A DNA stretch of 45,191 nucleotides from DATKSG01 sp035531775 (GCA_035531775.1 DATKSG010000022.1:1-45191); one strand, 5' to 3'. Positions 34,131 to 42,821 are shown, numbered from the stretch's first letter. Translations and numbers: made by a program. Notes: generated by a model from the sequence alone, not told the origin.

Positions 34131-35261
34131 TCAGGCCACGGCATGGATGACCCCGGCAACAGCTCCAGCCGCTACCACCCAGGCCATGTTCACCCGCCGT
34201 CCCACCAGCGCGGCGGCGGTCAGAGCCAGGACGGCTGGGAGCCATCCGGTCAAGGCGCTGCGGGCCAGGTCGATCCCCACGCCGGCCAATAAGCCCAAGG
34301 CCGCTGCGTTGACACCGTCGAGAACGGCAGCGCTCCACGGCCGACGCCGTAGCAGCCCGATGAGCGGAGCGGACATCGCCACCATGGCGAAGGAGGGCAG
34401 GAAGATGCCGGCCGTGGCCACCAGGCCCCCTGGGAATCCGCCCACCAGGTAGCCGATGAAGGTGGCGGTGGTGAAGACGGGCCCCGGGGTGAGCTGTCCG
34501 ACGGCCACGGCGTCGAGGAGGCGTCCGGGCCCGATCCAGCCCAGCGTGCCCACCAGGTCGTGACGGAGGTAGGCGAGCAGCACGTAGCCGCTGCCGAAGA
34601 CCACCACGCCGAGCTTCAGGAATTCGAGGAACACCGGCCCCGGCCGCACCCGGCGCAGTGTGTCGCCGGCGACGAGCAGGATCGGCGCTGGGGCCACCAC
34701 CGCCGCCAGGCCGCCCGCTCCCGGGGCGGCCGTCCGGCGGGCCAGGCCCAGCACGGCTCCGGCTCCGAGCAAGATGACGAGCACGTCGATGCCGGCCAGA
34801 TAGGCCACGAAGGCGCCGCCGGCCAGGGCCCAGGCGAGCGGCCCGCGCACGGCCACCCGGCCCAGCCCGTAGAGAGCCTGGGCCACCATGGCGATGACCA
34901 CCGGTCGGATGCCGTAGAGGACGCCGGCCCCCCATGTGCTGCGGCCGTAACGGGTGTAGGCCCAGGCCAAGCCCAGCACGATGGCCATGGCCGGGGCCAC
35001 GAAGCACACTCCGGCCACCACCAGTCCGGCCGGGCCGGCCCTGGCCCGACCGAGGAGCATCGACATCTGCGTCGACCCCGGCCCGGGCAACACGCTGGTC
35101 ACTCCGAGCCCGTCGACGAAGTCTCGGTCCTCCACCCACCGGCGCCGCACCACCACCTCGTCGCGCATCATGGCGACATGCACGGCCGGGCCGCCGAAGC
35201 CGATCAGGCCGAGCTTGAAGAACACGGCGGCCACCTCGGCCAGCGGCCGTCGGCGTCCCAT
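34131..35261 (-). CDS. chrA: ChrA-family chromate/anion transporter, two-domain form
   Basis: The 376-residue membrane protein contains two homologous CHR halves. The first has FFKLGLIGFGGPAVHVAMM and DGLGVTSVLPGPGSTQMSM. The second has FLKLGVVVFGSGYVLLAYL and AVAVGQLTPGPVFTTATFIGY. This is the long-chain CHR arrangement linked to chromate efflux, although many members have no proven chromate role. ATG 35261 gives the canonical N-terminus; the open frame upstream overlaps the Nudix gene. It lies 31 nt after the Nudix stop on the same strand and converges on the response regulator with a 7-nt gap. Confidence 0.9.
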   Translation of the reverse strand: MGRRRPLAEVAAVFFKLGLIGFGGPAVHVAMMRDEVVVRRRWVEDRDFVDGLGVTSVLPGPGSTQMSMLLGRARAGPAGLVVAGVCFVAPAMAIVLGLAWAYTRYGRSTWGAGVLYGIRPVVIAMVAQALYGLGRVAVRGPLAWALAGGAFVAYLAGIDVLVILLGAGAVLGLARRTAAPGAGGLAAVVAPAPILLVAGDTLRRVRPGPVFLEFLKLGVVVFGSGYVLLAYLRHDLVGTLGWIGPGRLLDAVAVGQLTPGPVFTTATFIGYLVGGFPGGLVATAGIFLPSFAMVAMSAPLIGLLRRRPWSAAVLDGVNAAALGLLAGVGIDLARSALTGWLPAVLALTAAALVGRRVNMAWVVAAGAVAGVIHAVA

Positions 35262-35292
35262 CGGCGCGGCGTGCTCCTGTTCTGGCCCGGCG

Positions 35293-35994
35293 TCAGCCTT
35301 CGGCCGACAGGTCGCCGCGCCACATGGGCTGGCGCGGTCGGTCGAAGAGCACGTCCACGTGTTCGCCGCGCAGCGCAGCGAACACGTGGCGACCCCAGCG
35401 CTCGGCCCCGGCCAGGGGCTGAGGGAGGTTGTCCAACGAGAACCATCCGACATCGGCGCATTCGAGCGGGTGGGCGCGCAACTCGCCCCCCACGGCTCGG
35501 CAGTGGAAGACGAGGGAGTACAGCGGGACCCTGGTGAAGCCCAGGCGCAGGCCGTCGAGCACGGCGATGAGGCGCAGCGGCTCGGCTTCGATGCCCGTCT
35601 CCTCGAGCACTTCCTTGACCACCACCTCGGCTGCCGAGTAGCCGACGTCAGCCCATCCGGTGGGGTAGAGCCACACCCCGGAGTCGGCCCGCTGCACGAG
35701 CAGCAGCTCCCCCTTGTCGTTGCCCACGGCGGCGCCGACGGCCACCTTGGGGGTGACGTAGCCGGGCACCCCCTGGCCCACGGTCTTCAGCCACTCCTCC
35801 ACCAGGTCGCCCGCATCCTCGGCTCCCACCGCTCCCACGGCCGCTGCCACCTGGATGTCGGCAGCCACCCGCAAGACCTCCTCGAATCGCTCACGCTCGT
35901 AGAGGCTCTCGGTGAAGCCGAGGCCGGTGCGGGCGATGGCGGCCAAGGCCTCGCTCCAGCGCAACAGCTGCCTCGTGGAGACGGGCGGTTCCAC
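35293..35994 (-). CDS. Nudix hydrolase with N-terminal Nudix_N domain (YjhB-like)
   Basis: The 233-residue protein has a helical N-terminal region (RWSEALAAIARTGLGFTESLYERERFEEVLRVA) followed by a Nudix domain. The Nudix box GWADVGYSAAEVVVKEVLEETGI keeps the KExxEE metal-binding core. Tyr replaces the first Glu, which is usual for the Nudix_N subfamily acting on nucleoside diphosphate derivatives. GTG 35994 is chosen because TAGCGT lies 7 nt upstream; several alternative upstream codons exist. It probably shares a transcript with chrA. Confidence 0.88.
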   Translation of the reverse strand: MEPPVSTRQLLRWSEALAAIARTGLGFTESLYERERFEEVLRVAADIQVAAAVGAVGAEDAGDLVEEWLKTVGQGVPGYVTPKVAVGAAVGNDKGELLLVQRADSGVWLYPTGWADVGYSAAEVVVKEVLEETGIEAEPLRLIAVLDGLRLGFTRVPLYSLVFHCRAVGGELRAHPLECADVGWFSLDNLPQPLAGAERWGRHVFAALRGEHVDVLFDRPRQPMWRGDLSAEG

Positions 35995-36001
35995 CCGAGC
36001 G

Positions 36002-36007
36002 ACGCTA
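36002..36007 (-). promoter_or_regulatory. Putative -10 element for leaderless Nudix gene
   Basis: TAGCGT on the minus strand, 7 nt before GTG 35994. Confidence 0.4.
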
Positions 36008-36079
36008 CTCGACCCTTCGGCGCCGTCCCCTCGCCAGGAGGCGAGCGGTGTCGGGGACCTGGGTGGGCCAGAATGGCCC

Positions 36080-36274
36080 ATGGCCGTGAACGCCGATTGT
36101 CGGCACTACGTCATGCAGACCACGGCCCGTGGCGACAAGCTAGAACGCTGCCGGGTGGATGCCAACGAGCAGATCCCCTTCGCCTGCCCCGAGGGATGTG
36201 TGTTCTACGAGCCCCGCAAGGTGTCGTCGGCCGGCTGGCACGTGGCCCCCGACCCGCCCGACGACAAGCCCTGA
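36080..36274 (+). CDS. Small Cys-containing protein of unknown function
   Basis: A 64-residue protein with four Cys in the first 40 residues. The spacing is C-x16-C-x10-C-x3-C (CRHYVMQTTARGDKLERC, then ACPEGCVFYEPRKV), suggesting a small zinc or iron-sulfur site. CAGAAT (36069-36074) lies 5 nt before ATG 36080, similar to other leaderless starts; GTG 36086 is an alternative. I do not recognise a named family. It is divergent from the Nudix gene and convergent with the patatin gene. Confidence 0.6.
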   Translation: MAVNADCRHYVMQTTARGDKLERCRVDANEQIPFACPEGCVFYEPRKVSSAGWHVAPDPPDDKP

Positions 36275-36310
36275 CCCGAGGGTTGTCTTCGACGGCCAAG
36301 AGCTAGCCGC

Positions 36311-37300
36311 TCAGCCGGCGGCCGAGCGCGTGTCCAGCACCGCCTCGCTTTCCGGACGAGAGGCGAGCCGGGTGGTCTCGCCCACACCGCCTGACTCCCA
36401 GAAGCGCAACACCTGCTCGGCGTTGTCACGACCGGCCGTGATGAGCACGTCGGTAGCCGAGAAATCGTCGTACCCGGACACCGGCTCGGTGTCGACGGTG
36501 AACACCACCACCTCCACGCCGGCGGGCAGGTTCGACAGCTCGCGGGCGAACTTGGCGTGGACGGCGATGAAGAAGGCGGTGAGCACGGCCTCGGCCGGCC
36601 GCCGGTATCGGTGCGGGGTGTAGTGCAACGGCCCGCACAGCAGCACGAACACCCGCTGCGCCCCCTGCTCGATGGCTCGGCCGATGGGGACGTTGTCGAC
36701 CACGCCGCCGTCGATGAAGGCCTCGCCGTCGATGGTTACCGGCGGCAGCAGCGCCGGCAGGGCGGCCGAGGCCAGAATGGCCTCCTCGGCCGGGCCCTCG
36801 TCGAACCACTGGGTCTGCCCGTCGTGGAGCGAGGTGGCCACCACCTCGAGGTGCACCGGGCTCTGCTCCAGGCGCTCGAAGCGCAAGCCGCTCTGGATTA
36901 TGCGGCGTACCCCGTCGTTGGGGTGGACCGACTCACGTTGCTGGAAGAAGCGCCACGGGCTCGGGAAGCGGCCCTGGGGGAAGACGTCCTCTCGGGTGAT
37001 GGCGCGCCACAGCGTGGCCATGTGCTCCACGCCGGCCGCCGAGGGCTCGCCGGCGAAGCCGGCGGCGTTTATGGCGCCCACCGACGCTCCATAGATGGCG
37101 TCGGGCACGATGCGCCGGTCTGTCAGGGCTTGGAGCATGCCGATCTGCGCCGAGCCCCGGGCCCCTCCACCGGCGAACACGAAGGCGGTCGGCACCCGGC
37201 GCTGACCCCAGGCCCGACGCCGGGCCCGTAGCCAGCGCGGGCTGTGCCAGGTGCCCGACGGCCCGGTGAAGACCCCACCGGGAAGCGGTGTCGAGGTCAT
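36311..37300 (-). CDS. Patatin-like phospholipase
   Basis: Ser-Asp dyad lipid acyl hydrolase of 329 residues. Present are the oxyanion loop FVFAGGGARGSAQIGML, the nucleophile elbow IYGASVGAINAAGF (GxSxG) and the catalytic Asp in AFIDGGVVDNVPIGRA (DGG). An N-terminal basic segment (PRWLRARRRAWGQRR) may bind membrane surface. It is translationally coupled by ATGA to the small membrane protein upstream, so the two may act together at the membrane. Substrate class is unknown. Confidence 0.92.
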   Translation of the reverse strand: MTSTPLPGGVFTGPSGTWHSPRWLRARRRAWGQRRVPTAFVFAGGGARGSAQIGMLQALTDRRIVPDAIYGASVGAINAAGFAGEPSAAGVEHMATLWRAITREDVFPQGRFPSPWRFFQQRESVHPNDGVRRIIQSGLRFERLEQSPVHLEVVATSLHDGQTQWFDEGPAEEAILASAALPALLPPVTIDGEAFIDGGVVDNVPIGRAIEQGAQRVFVLLCGPLHYTPHRYRRPAEAVLTAFFIAVHAKFARELSNLPAGVEVVVFTVDTEPVSGYDDFSATDVLITAGRDNAEQVLRFWESGGVGETTRLASRPESEAVLDTRSAAG

Positions 37301-37488
37301 GGTGCGCCCAGGCCCCGGCCCGGGCCGGGGTCCGAGCCCGAGCCGTCGGGCAGCGGGCGGCCGGTCCGCTCGGTCCGTTCGGCGCGCGCCAGGCGGTCCC
37401 GGCGCAGCGCCCAGCGCACCGCCAGTACGGCTACGACGGCTATCGCCACCACGAAGAGGGCGAAGCCCGCGTAGAAGGCGCCGGTCAC
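37297..37488 (-). CDS. Small single-pass membrane protein upstream of patatin
   Basis: A 63-residue protein with one N-terminal transmembrane helix (GFALFVVAIAVVAVLAVRWAL) followed by a strongly basic and then Gly/Pro-rich cytosolic tail. It starts with GTG at 37488 and shares ATGA with the patatin start. There is no family I recognise. Position and topology suggest a membrane tether or partner for the patatin lipase. Confidence 0.65.
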   Translation of the reverse strand: MTGAFYAGFALFVVAIAVVAVLAVRWALRRDRLARAERTERTGRPLPDGSGSDPGPGRGLGAP

Positions 37489-37540
37489 TGTCCGTCGGTG
37501 TGTGCCACGGCCACCATGTCGGGCTCCAGGCTAACGGCGG

Positions 37541-37563
37541 CTGTCACAGCCGTCGGTCATTGT
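37541..37563 (+). promoter_or_regulatory. DNA-damage-type promoter of the Cas4/AddB-like nuclease
   Basis: CTGTCACAG (37541-37549), exactly 8 nt, then CATTGT (37558-37563), which ends 6 nt before ATG 37570. The nine bases and the surrounding palindrome GGCTG-TCA-CAGCC are identical to those before radA at 13716-13728. The layout matches the RecA-NDp / PafBC promoter class. Confidence 0.65.
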
Positions 37564-37569
37564 GGTGCC

Positions 37570-38607
37570 ATGAGGACCATGGAGCGCCGCCAGTCTGCGA
37601 CGACGCTGCGCGGTGCCACCCTGATCGGGCGGCTGCGGGGCGAGGGGTCCGATCGCCCTCGCGTCGACCCCGGCCTGGCCGGCGGCCTGCGTGACTGGTT
37701 GGAGGACGAGCTGGCCGCCCCGGTGGCCGCCCTGGGCGACCAGAACGGGCCGGTCCGGGTGACCAAGGAGACGCTCAACCAGGTTCTGGTGTGCGAGTCC
37801 CACCTGGTGGCCCGACGCGGTGCGCCGCGCCGCATGACCGAGGAGCTGGCTCGCGGCTCGCTGGTGGACGCCGCCTTCCGGCAATGGATCACCACCGGCC
37901 GCCTCGACGACCCGTGGGCCGACTCTTTGGCCGCCATGGAGGCGACCGGCGACAGCGACGGAGTGGTCGCCTTCGTGGGCGCCTTGCCCAGCGCCCGGCG
38001 CCACGCGTTGGCCGACGAGTTGGCCGCCCACGGTGCCGTCCTCACCGCCGCCTGGCCCGTGCCGTCTCCCACTTGGCTGGCGCGCACCCAGGAACGCCTC
38101 ACTGTCCCGCTCGCCGGAGGTCGCATCGTCATGAGTGGCGTGGTCGACCTAGCTTTCGGCGCGCCATCGAGCGGGAATGCGTCGGTATGCATCGTGGAGG
38201 TCAAGTCGGGGCGCCGGAAGGTCGAGCACCGAGGCGATCTCCACCTGTACGCGCTCATGGAGACGCTGCGCTCCGGGGCCCCGCCTTTCCGAGTGGCCAC
38301 CTACTACACGGCCACCGGAGAGCTCGACGTGGAGCCGGTGGGCCGCGAGGTGCTGGTGGGGGCGCTGCACCGGGTCCACTGCGGAGCCACTGCCCTGTGC
38401 CGCCTGGCAGCCGGGGGAGAGCCGGCGCGCTCGCCCAACGCACTATGCGGGTGGTGCGCCGGACTGGCGTCGTGTCCTCCGGGACGGGCCCGGGTGGAGA
38501 TGACGAGCGGCGGAGCTCCTCCGGCGGGCGCCGCTGGTGGTCTGACCGACGATGACGAGGTGGAGGACACCGCAGTGGAGGAGGACGCAACATGGGTGTC
38601 GCCCTGA
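37570..38607 (+). CDS. RecB/Cas4/AddB-like PD-(D/E)XK nuclease with predicted 4Fe-4S cluster
   Basis: The 345-residue protein has the nuclease core Asp193 (MSGVVDLAFG) and Glu210-x-Lys212 (IVEVKSGRRK), followed by GDLHLYALMETL in the usual QxxxY helix position. Cys75 together with C293-x2-C296-x5-C302 (CGWCAGLASC) reproduces the AddB/Cas4 iron-sulfur staple that joins the two ends of the nuclease domain. No helicase domain and no cas genes are nearby. The damage-type promoter and the 16-bp overlap with the next gene suggest a two-gene DNA repair operon. An acidic tail follows the cluster. Confidence 0.85.
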   Translation: MRTMERRQSATTLRGATLIGRLRGEGSDRPRVDPGLAGGLRDWLEDELAAPVAALGDQNGPVRVTKETLNQVLVCESHLVARRGAPRRMTEELARGSLVDAAFRQWITTGRLDDPWADSLAAMEATGDSDGVVAFVGALPSARRHALADELAAHGAVLTAAWPVPSPTWLARTQERLTVPLAGGRIVMSGVVDLAFGAPSSGNASVCIVEVKSGRRKVEHRGDLHLYALMETLRSGAPPFRVATYYTATGELDVEPVGREVLVGALHRVHCGATALCRLAAGGEPARSPNALCGWCAGLASCPPGRARVEMTSGGAPPAGAAGGLTDDDEVEDTAVEEDATWVSP

Positions 38608-39467
38608 CGTTGCCGAGAGCCGGGGCCGTCACCGACGAGTTGCTCGCCCCCGTACTCGATATTTCGGGCGAGACCCTGTCCGCCCTACGTGGCGACCTGG
38701 TCGAGGCGCTGCGGTCACTGGCCTCGGACCTGCCCGGTGGCGAGCGTTTCGTGCTCGACGCCTACCGGTTCTCGACGGCCCGGCGCCACCCCGAGCGCTG
38801 TGGCACCCCCGAGCCCTTCGCGCCATCCCCGGCGCGATGTCGCCGAGCGGTGGGCCTGGCCGCCGTCGACCGCTGCCTGCGCCGCCGGGCCCGGGGCCCG
38901 GTCGAAGCGGTGGGCCAGGTGCTCGAAACCGGTGTCGATGACGCAGCCCTGGTCGAGCGGGGCGAGGCGCCGAGGGCGCCGTGGTGGGCCAAGTGGTACG
39001 CCTCGCTCGGCCCAGGCGGCCGCGCCGTGGTGGCAGCGGAAGCGGTGACCTGGTGCACGCAGCTGTGGACAGCGCTGGCCTGGGACCGCTTCCCGGTGCG
39101 GCCGCAGGTCGGCGGGCGCGACGACTGGTGGGACGAGCCGTCCACCGGGGCGCTGACGCTGCACGGCCGGGCCGAGGTCCGGGCTCGGGTGGGACAGCGA
39201 CCGGTCCTGGTCGTGGTCCACAGCAGCGTGCCCGATGCCGCCGCCACCACCGCCTTGGCGTTCCCGGCCCTAGTGGCAGGCCTGGCCGGCGGCCCGAGGG
39301 CCATACCGGGCCGGGTGGTCGGGCTCTGGCCCACGAGCGGCCAGGTGAGGGTGCTCGAGGTGGAGGAGGGGGCCCTGCGGCGGTGTGCCGACGACGTGCT
39401 CTCTGCCGTCGGTACGTGGGTGGACGCGGCTCAGTCGCCCGACGGCGTCAGTCGTTCGGCCAAATAG
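38592..39467 (+). CDS. Uncharacterised partner of the Cas4/AddB-like nuclease
   Basis: The 291-residue protein starts inside the nuclease gene with GGAGGAGGA just upstream of ATG 38592, so it is translated from the same mRNA. No named family is recognised. Visible are an N-terminal helical region (LVEALRSLASDLPGGERFVLDAYRFST), a Cys/Arg-rich middle (CGTPEPFAPSPARCRRAVGLAAVDRCLRRRARG) and PWWAKWYASLGPGGRAVVAAEAVTWCTQLWTALAW. The C-terminal beta-rich part (RPVLVVVHSSVPDAAATTALAF) could be a degenerate nuclease or nucleic-acid-binding fold. Its 3' end overlaps the convergent esterase by 37 bp. Confidence 0.75.
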   Translation: MGVALTLPRAGAVTDELLAPVLDISGETLSALRGDLVEALRSLASDLPGGERFVLDAYRFSTARRHPERCGTPEPFAPSPARCRRAVGLAAVDRCLRRRARGPVEAVGQVLETGVDDAALVERGEAPRAPWWAKWYASLGPGGRAVVAAEAVTWCTQLWTALAWDRFPVRPQVGGRDDWWDEPSTGALTLHGRAEVRARVGQRPVLVVVHSSVPDAAATTALAFPALVAGLAGGPRAIPGRVVGLWPTSGQVRVLEVEEGALRRCADDVLSAVGTWVDAAQSPDGVSRSAK

Positions 39468-40465
39468 GCCATGGCCAGCGGGTAGCGGTAGTCGATCCGG
39501 CCGTGGGTGCCGTCGAAGAGTTCGAAATGCACGTCGGTCACACCGATGTCGGCCAGCGCATCCCGAAATGCCTGGGCGCCGAGTTCGAGGAACCACTCGT
39601 CGCTCTTGCCACCGTCGATCCAGATGCCCCGCAGTCCCCGAAGCGCCTGCGCATGATGGGGGACCATCCGCACCGGGTCCCACTCGAGCCACCGGGCCCA
39701 CACGTCCTCGCGGATACGGCCGGTGCTGGTGTCGAAGGGCAGCACCGGCGTGCCGTCGTCCTCAGCCGAGAAGCAGGCGGCCACCCCGTAGACCATGAGC
39801 AGCATGTCGTCGGACGGCTTGGTGAAAGCCACCCGACCTCGGAAGTCAGCCCACCAGGCCTCGATGGAGCCGCCGTACTCCCGAAGTGCCCGCACGGCCT
39901 TGGCGAACTCCGGGATGTAGCAGTACTCGTACAGCGTGTCGCCGGCATGGCTGGCCATGGCGCCGAACAGGTCCGGACGCAACATGGGCGTGATCATGGC
40001 GCCGAAGCCGCCGCTCGACTTCCCCTGCACAGCGCGGTGGCGGGCCTGCGCCGCGGTGCGGTAATGGGCATCGACGAAGGGGACGACTTCGTCGCAGAGG
40101 TAGCTGTGGTAGCGCCCGGTGCCCGGCGAGTCCACGAACTGCGAGCCGCCGTACGCCGTCCAGGCGTCGACGAAGACCACCAGGCACGGGGGAGCGGCGC
40201 CGGCAGCAAAGAGCTCGTCCACCGCCTCGGGAAAGGTGGGCCGGTACGCCGTCCGGTTCCCCCACATGGCCAGGTGACCGCCGTAGCCCTGGAGGACGTA
40301 GACCGACGGATAGCGCCGGGCGGGCTCCTCGTCGTAGCCGGGTGGGACGTACACCCACAGCGGGCGCTCCGACGGGTCGCCCAGGGGGTTGTCGGTCAGC
40401 AGGGCCGAGGTGACCAGGTGGTGGTCCAGCCGGCCGGCTAGCTCTTTCGACCAAGGAAGCGGCAT
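39431..40465 (-). CDS. Esterase of the alpha/beta-hydrolase Esterase/antigen 85 family
   Basis: The 344-residue protein resembles PF00756 esterases. It has RPLWVYVPPGYDEEPARRYPSVYVLQGYGG and CLVVFVDAWTAYGGSQFVDS. The nucleophile elbow is AVQGKSSGGFGAM (GxSxG), and a late acid/His part includes FELFDGTHGRIDYRY, where the catalytic His is likely. There is no signal peptide, so it is probably cytosolic. TAGGGT lies 6 nt before ATG 40465, another leaderless arrangement. The substrate is unknown; a carboxylester or S-formylglutathione-type substrate is possible. Confidence 0.88.
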   Translation of the reverse strand: MPLPWSKELAGRLDHHLVTSALLTDNPLGDPSERPLWVYVPPGYDEEPARRYPSVYVLQGYGGHLAMWGNRTAYRPTFPEAVDELFAAGAAPPCLVVFVDAWTAYGGSQFVDSPGTGRYHSYLCDEVVPFVDAHYRTAAQARHRAVQGKSSGGFGAMITPMLRPDLFGAMASHAGDTLYEYCYIPEFAKAVRALREYGGSIEAWWADFRGRVAFTKPSDDMLLMVYGVAACFSAEDDGTPVLPFDTSTGRIREDVWARWLEWDPVRMVPHHAQALRGLRGIWIDGGKSDEWFLELGAQAFRDALADIGVTDVHFELFDGTHGRIDYRYPLAMAYLAERLTPSGD

Positions 40466-40471
40466 GGCACA

Positions 40472-40477
40472 ACCCTA
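40472..40477 (-). promoter_or_regulatory. Putative -10 element for leaderless esterase
   Basis: TAGGGT on the minus strand, 6 nt before ATG 40465. Confidence 0.45.
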
Positions 40478-40512
40478 CGAGAGCCGGAGGTGGGCTCCCG
40501 GTCCGACTTGGC

Positions 40513-41133
40513 TCACGAAAGCGGCGGCATCCCCGTCATCTGGCGGAAGTCGGCGGTGGTGTTGGTGATCGGGAATGGCTCGGCCGGGACGGGGACGCCG
40601 AGGCGCTCGCAGATGGGCTCCCAGCCGTCGCCCGGTGCCCATTCGAGCAAGCGACTGGCGGGGACTCCGTCGCGCACAGCGTTGTTGTGGCGCTCGAAGG
40701 CGTCCATCATGGCCGTCGGGTCGTCGAACTGATCGCTGAAGCGGTCCCGCAGGAGTCGCTGCACGGCGTCCATCCACGGACGTCCGTCACCTTCCATGTG
40801 GGAGATCCCGGGGAAGATGGTGTCCGACGCACTGCGGTACCAGCTCTCGGGGTCCCGGACCGAGAGCAACACCAGGGCGTTCGGGAACGCTTGGGCCAGC
40901 TCGGGCCAGAACGACGCTCCGGGCCAGTCGACGATGGAGCCGTACTGCGCCAACATGGCCGACCAGTCCACCGGTCGACCGTCGATGGCGTCCATCCAGG
41001 CGGGGACCTGGCCCGGATCATGGAGGATCTCCATCATGTGGTGACACGGGGCGCCCACCAGCTGCTCCAGGGCGACCTTGAGCGAATGGGTACCTGTTCG
41101 CCCGACTCCTGCCCCTACAACTTTGATGTCCAC
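40513..41133 (-). CDS. Sulfotransferase-like P-loop protein
   Basis: The 206-residue protein begins IKVVGAGVGRTGTHSLKVALEQLV, the PAPS 5'-phosphosulfate loop of the bacterial Sulfotransfer_4-type family. VLLSVRDPESWYRSASDT follows, corresponding to the 3'-phosphate-binding Arg/Ser block. GTG 41133 is chosen because GGAGGGGG lies about 8 nt upstream and the P-loop follows directly; the longer open frame adds 58 unlikely residues. The acceptor is unknown. The 215 bp upstream to the next gene show no other element I can support. Confidence 0.8.
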   Translation of the reverse strand: MDIKVVGAGVGRTGTHSLKVALEQLVGAPCHHMMEILHDPGQVPAWMDAIDGRPVDWSAMLAQYGSIVDWPGASFWPELAQAFPNALVLLSVRDPESWYRSASDTIFPGISHMEGDGRPWMDAVQRLLRDRFSDQFDDPTAMMDAFERHNNAVRDGVPASRLLEWAPGDGWEPICERLGVPVPAEPFPITNTTADFRQMTGMPPLS

Positions 41134-41348
41134 GTTCGGCCCCCTCCGCCCCATGCGGTCGATGACCGCCCACTGTCGGCTGGAGGATTCTGTCATGGGG
41201 CCGCCATTGAATCCCGGCAGAGCGGACGGAGTGGCCATCATCTTGTGGAAGCCCCAAGACCCGGGAACGTATCTTCCCCAACGACCTGGCAATAACTTTC
41301 TCGGCAACTAGCGGGAACCTTCCCCGGACAGCGGAGAGCGAGTAGTCC

Positions 41349-42821
41349 TCAACTCCCCGTGTAGAGCCGCTCGAGATCGACAAGCTCAAGGTCAGGGCGT
41401 CGCTGAGCGCTGGATACGAGCTCAGTATTGAAGCCGCCAGCGGAGAAGAGCACCAGCTTGAGACTCCCTGTATGCCCCCGAGTGGTGAGAATCTCTCGCG
41501 CTCGCTCGAGGCGCGCCAGCGCATCGATGCCGATGGGTCGGGTTCCGAACTTGGCTTCACCAAGAGCCACCACCTTCGGCCAGCGTCCGGAGCTGACAGC
41601 CACAACATCGATTTCGACCTGGGACCGCCCCACAGGGTCGCTCAATTGGGTCGCCCCCACTCGGGTAATGGGACCTCCCAGTGTTTCTTCGACCGCGTAT
41701 CGAGCCGTCCAGAAGCGGGCGAGGTTCTCGAAGTGCGGACCAAGGACGTGAGTGGCAAAGCGGGGCTGGGCATCCGCCCATGCGTCTGCTGCCCGACGCT
41801 CCTCGAATCGAGCCAGGTCTTGACGGGTCACGACGTGATGGAAGCGCACGATTGGCTCGGCGATTCGATAGGTGGGTCGCCGTTGGCGGAGTGCGTCATC
41901 ATCGCGAACCAAGAAACCACTGCCGACCAAGACCCGCAGGGGCCATGCGATGGCCTGGCGGTCGCGCCCAAGTGCCGATGCCATCACCGTTTCGGTGATG
42001 TTCCCAGCGGCCACTGCGGACAACACCGAGTGGTAGAGGGCCCGGTCGGTCAGGCCTCGTTCCTCGGCCAGGAGGTAGTCGTCTTCCCGGAACATGGCCG
42101 AAGACGGGTTGCACACCCCAGCCGCCAACCACCCTCCGATTCCGGCGACGCTCTGAGGCGAGTCAAGGGCGAGGAGATCGCGATACCCCGGAGTCCCGCC
42201 CAAGATGGCATCGAGGCGGACGGCGACAGGCCAGTTTCCTCCCAGTCCCCAGTACGAGGCGGCATCACGGAAGTCGAACGGGTTTACCTGGACTGTGGCG
42301 GATACGCGGCCACGTAACGCCCGCTGTCCGGCGAGCAGGCCTGTCATCACCGACAGGGCCGAGCCGCACAGCACGAGACGAACCGAGTTTTCGGCAACGT
42401 CGCGAGAGGCGTCAGCGGCTCGCTGGAGCAATGACGAAAGCTCGGGTACCCGGTCGAGGAGATAGGAGAGCTCGTCGATGATTGCCACCACTGGCTTGTC
42501 GCTGTTCCAACTCAACCGGGTCAAGGTGTTCACGGCTTCGTCCCAATCCGAGAAGGTCAGACCGCCGCCGGGCACTCCCAGCCAAGCACCCAATGCCCTT
42601 CCCAGGCGCGCCAACGCCGGCGCAGGCTCCTCTTCGATTGCCTGGTAATAGAAGCCGCCGGTAGCGGAGGCCAGGCGACGCAGGAGGTAGGACTTTCCCT
42701 GCCGCCGCCGCCCATGCACCACGGCGATGCGAAGACCCGGGCCGCTGCTAGTGGCGAAAGCCGTGAGGTCCTCCCACTCGAGTACCCGGTCGAACACGTC
42801 CGCAGGTCGGGGGATGGCCAC
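41349..42821 (-). CDS. ATPase with C-terminal DUF234-like nuclease domain
   Basis: The 490-residue STAND/AAA-type ATPase of the archaeal-ATPase family has Walker A HGRRRQGKSYLL (Gly37-Ser44), Walker B VVAIIDELSYLLD and sensor-like LVLCGSALSVM. A winged-helix region follows (NITETVMASALGRDRQAIAWPLRVLVGSGFL). The C-terminal domain contains VEIDVVAVSSGRWPKVVALGEAKFG, a PD-(D/E)XK arrangement (Asp, then Glu-x-Lys). Such genes are patchy and often lie in defence or mobile regions. GTG 42821 follows TAGCCT by 6 nt. Two palindromic sites just upstream suggest dedicated repression. Confidence 0.85.
   Translation of the reverse strand: MAIPRPADVFDRVLEWEDLTAFATSSGPGLRIAVVHGRRRQGKSYLLRRLASATGGFYYQAIEEEPAPALARLGRALGAWLGVPGGGLTFSDWDEAVNTLTRLSWNSDKPVVAIIDELSYLLDRVPELSSLLQRAADASRDVAENSVRLVLCGSALSVMTGLLAGQRALRGRVSATVQVNPFDFRDAASYWGLGGNWPVAVRLDAILGGTPGYRDLLALDSPQSVAGIGGWLAAGVCNPSSAMFREDDYLLAEERGLTDRALYHSVLSAVAAGNITETVMASALGRDRQAIAWPLRVLVGSGFLVRDDDALRQRRPTYRIAEPIVRFHHVVTRQDLARFEERRAADAWADAQPRFATHVLGPHFENLARFWTARYAVEETLGGPITRVGATQLSDPVGRSQVEIDVVAVSSGRWPKVVALGEAKFGTRPIGIDALARLERAREILTTRGHTGSLKLVLFSAGGFNTELVSSAQRRPDLELVDLERLYTGS

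Noticed and set aside
37570..38607. Cas4 as part of a CRISPR-Cas locus
   Set aside because: No repeats, cas1/cas2 or effector genes are in the window; the context is a damage-type promoter.
41134..41307. Longer start for the sulfotransferase
   Set aside because: The extra 58 residues are not family-like and the ribosome site GGAGGGGG points to GTG 41133.
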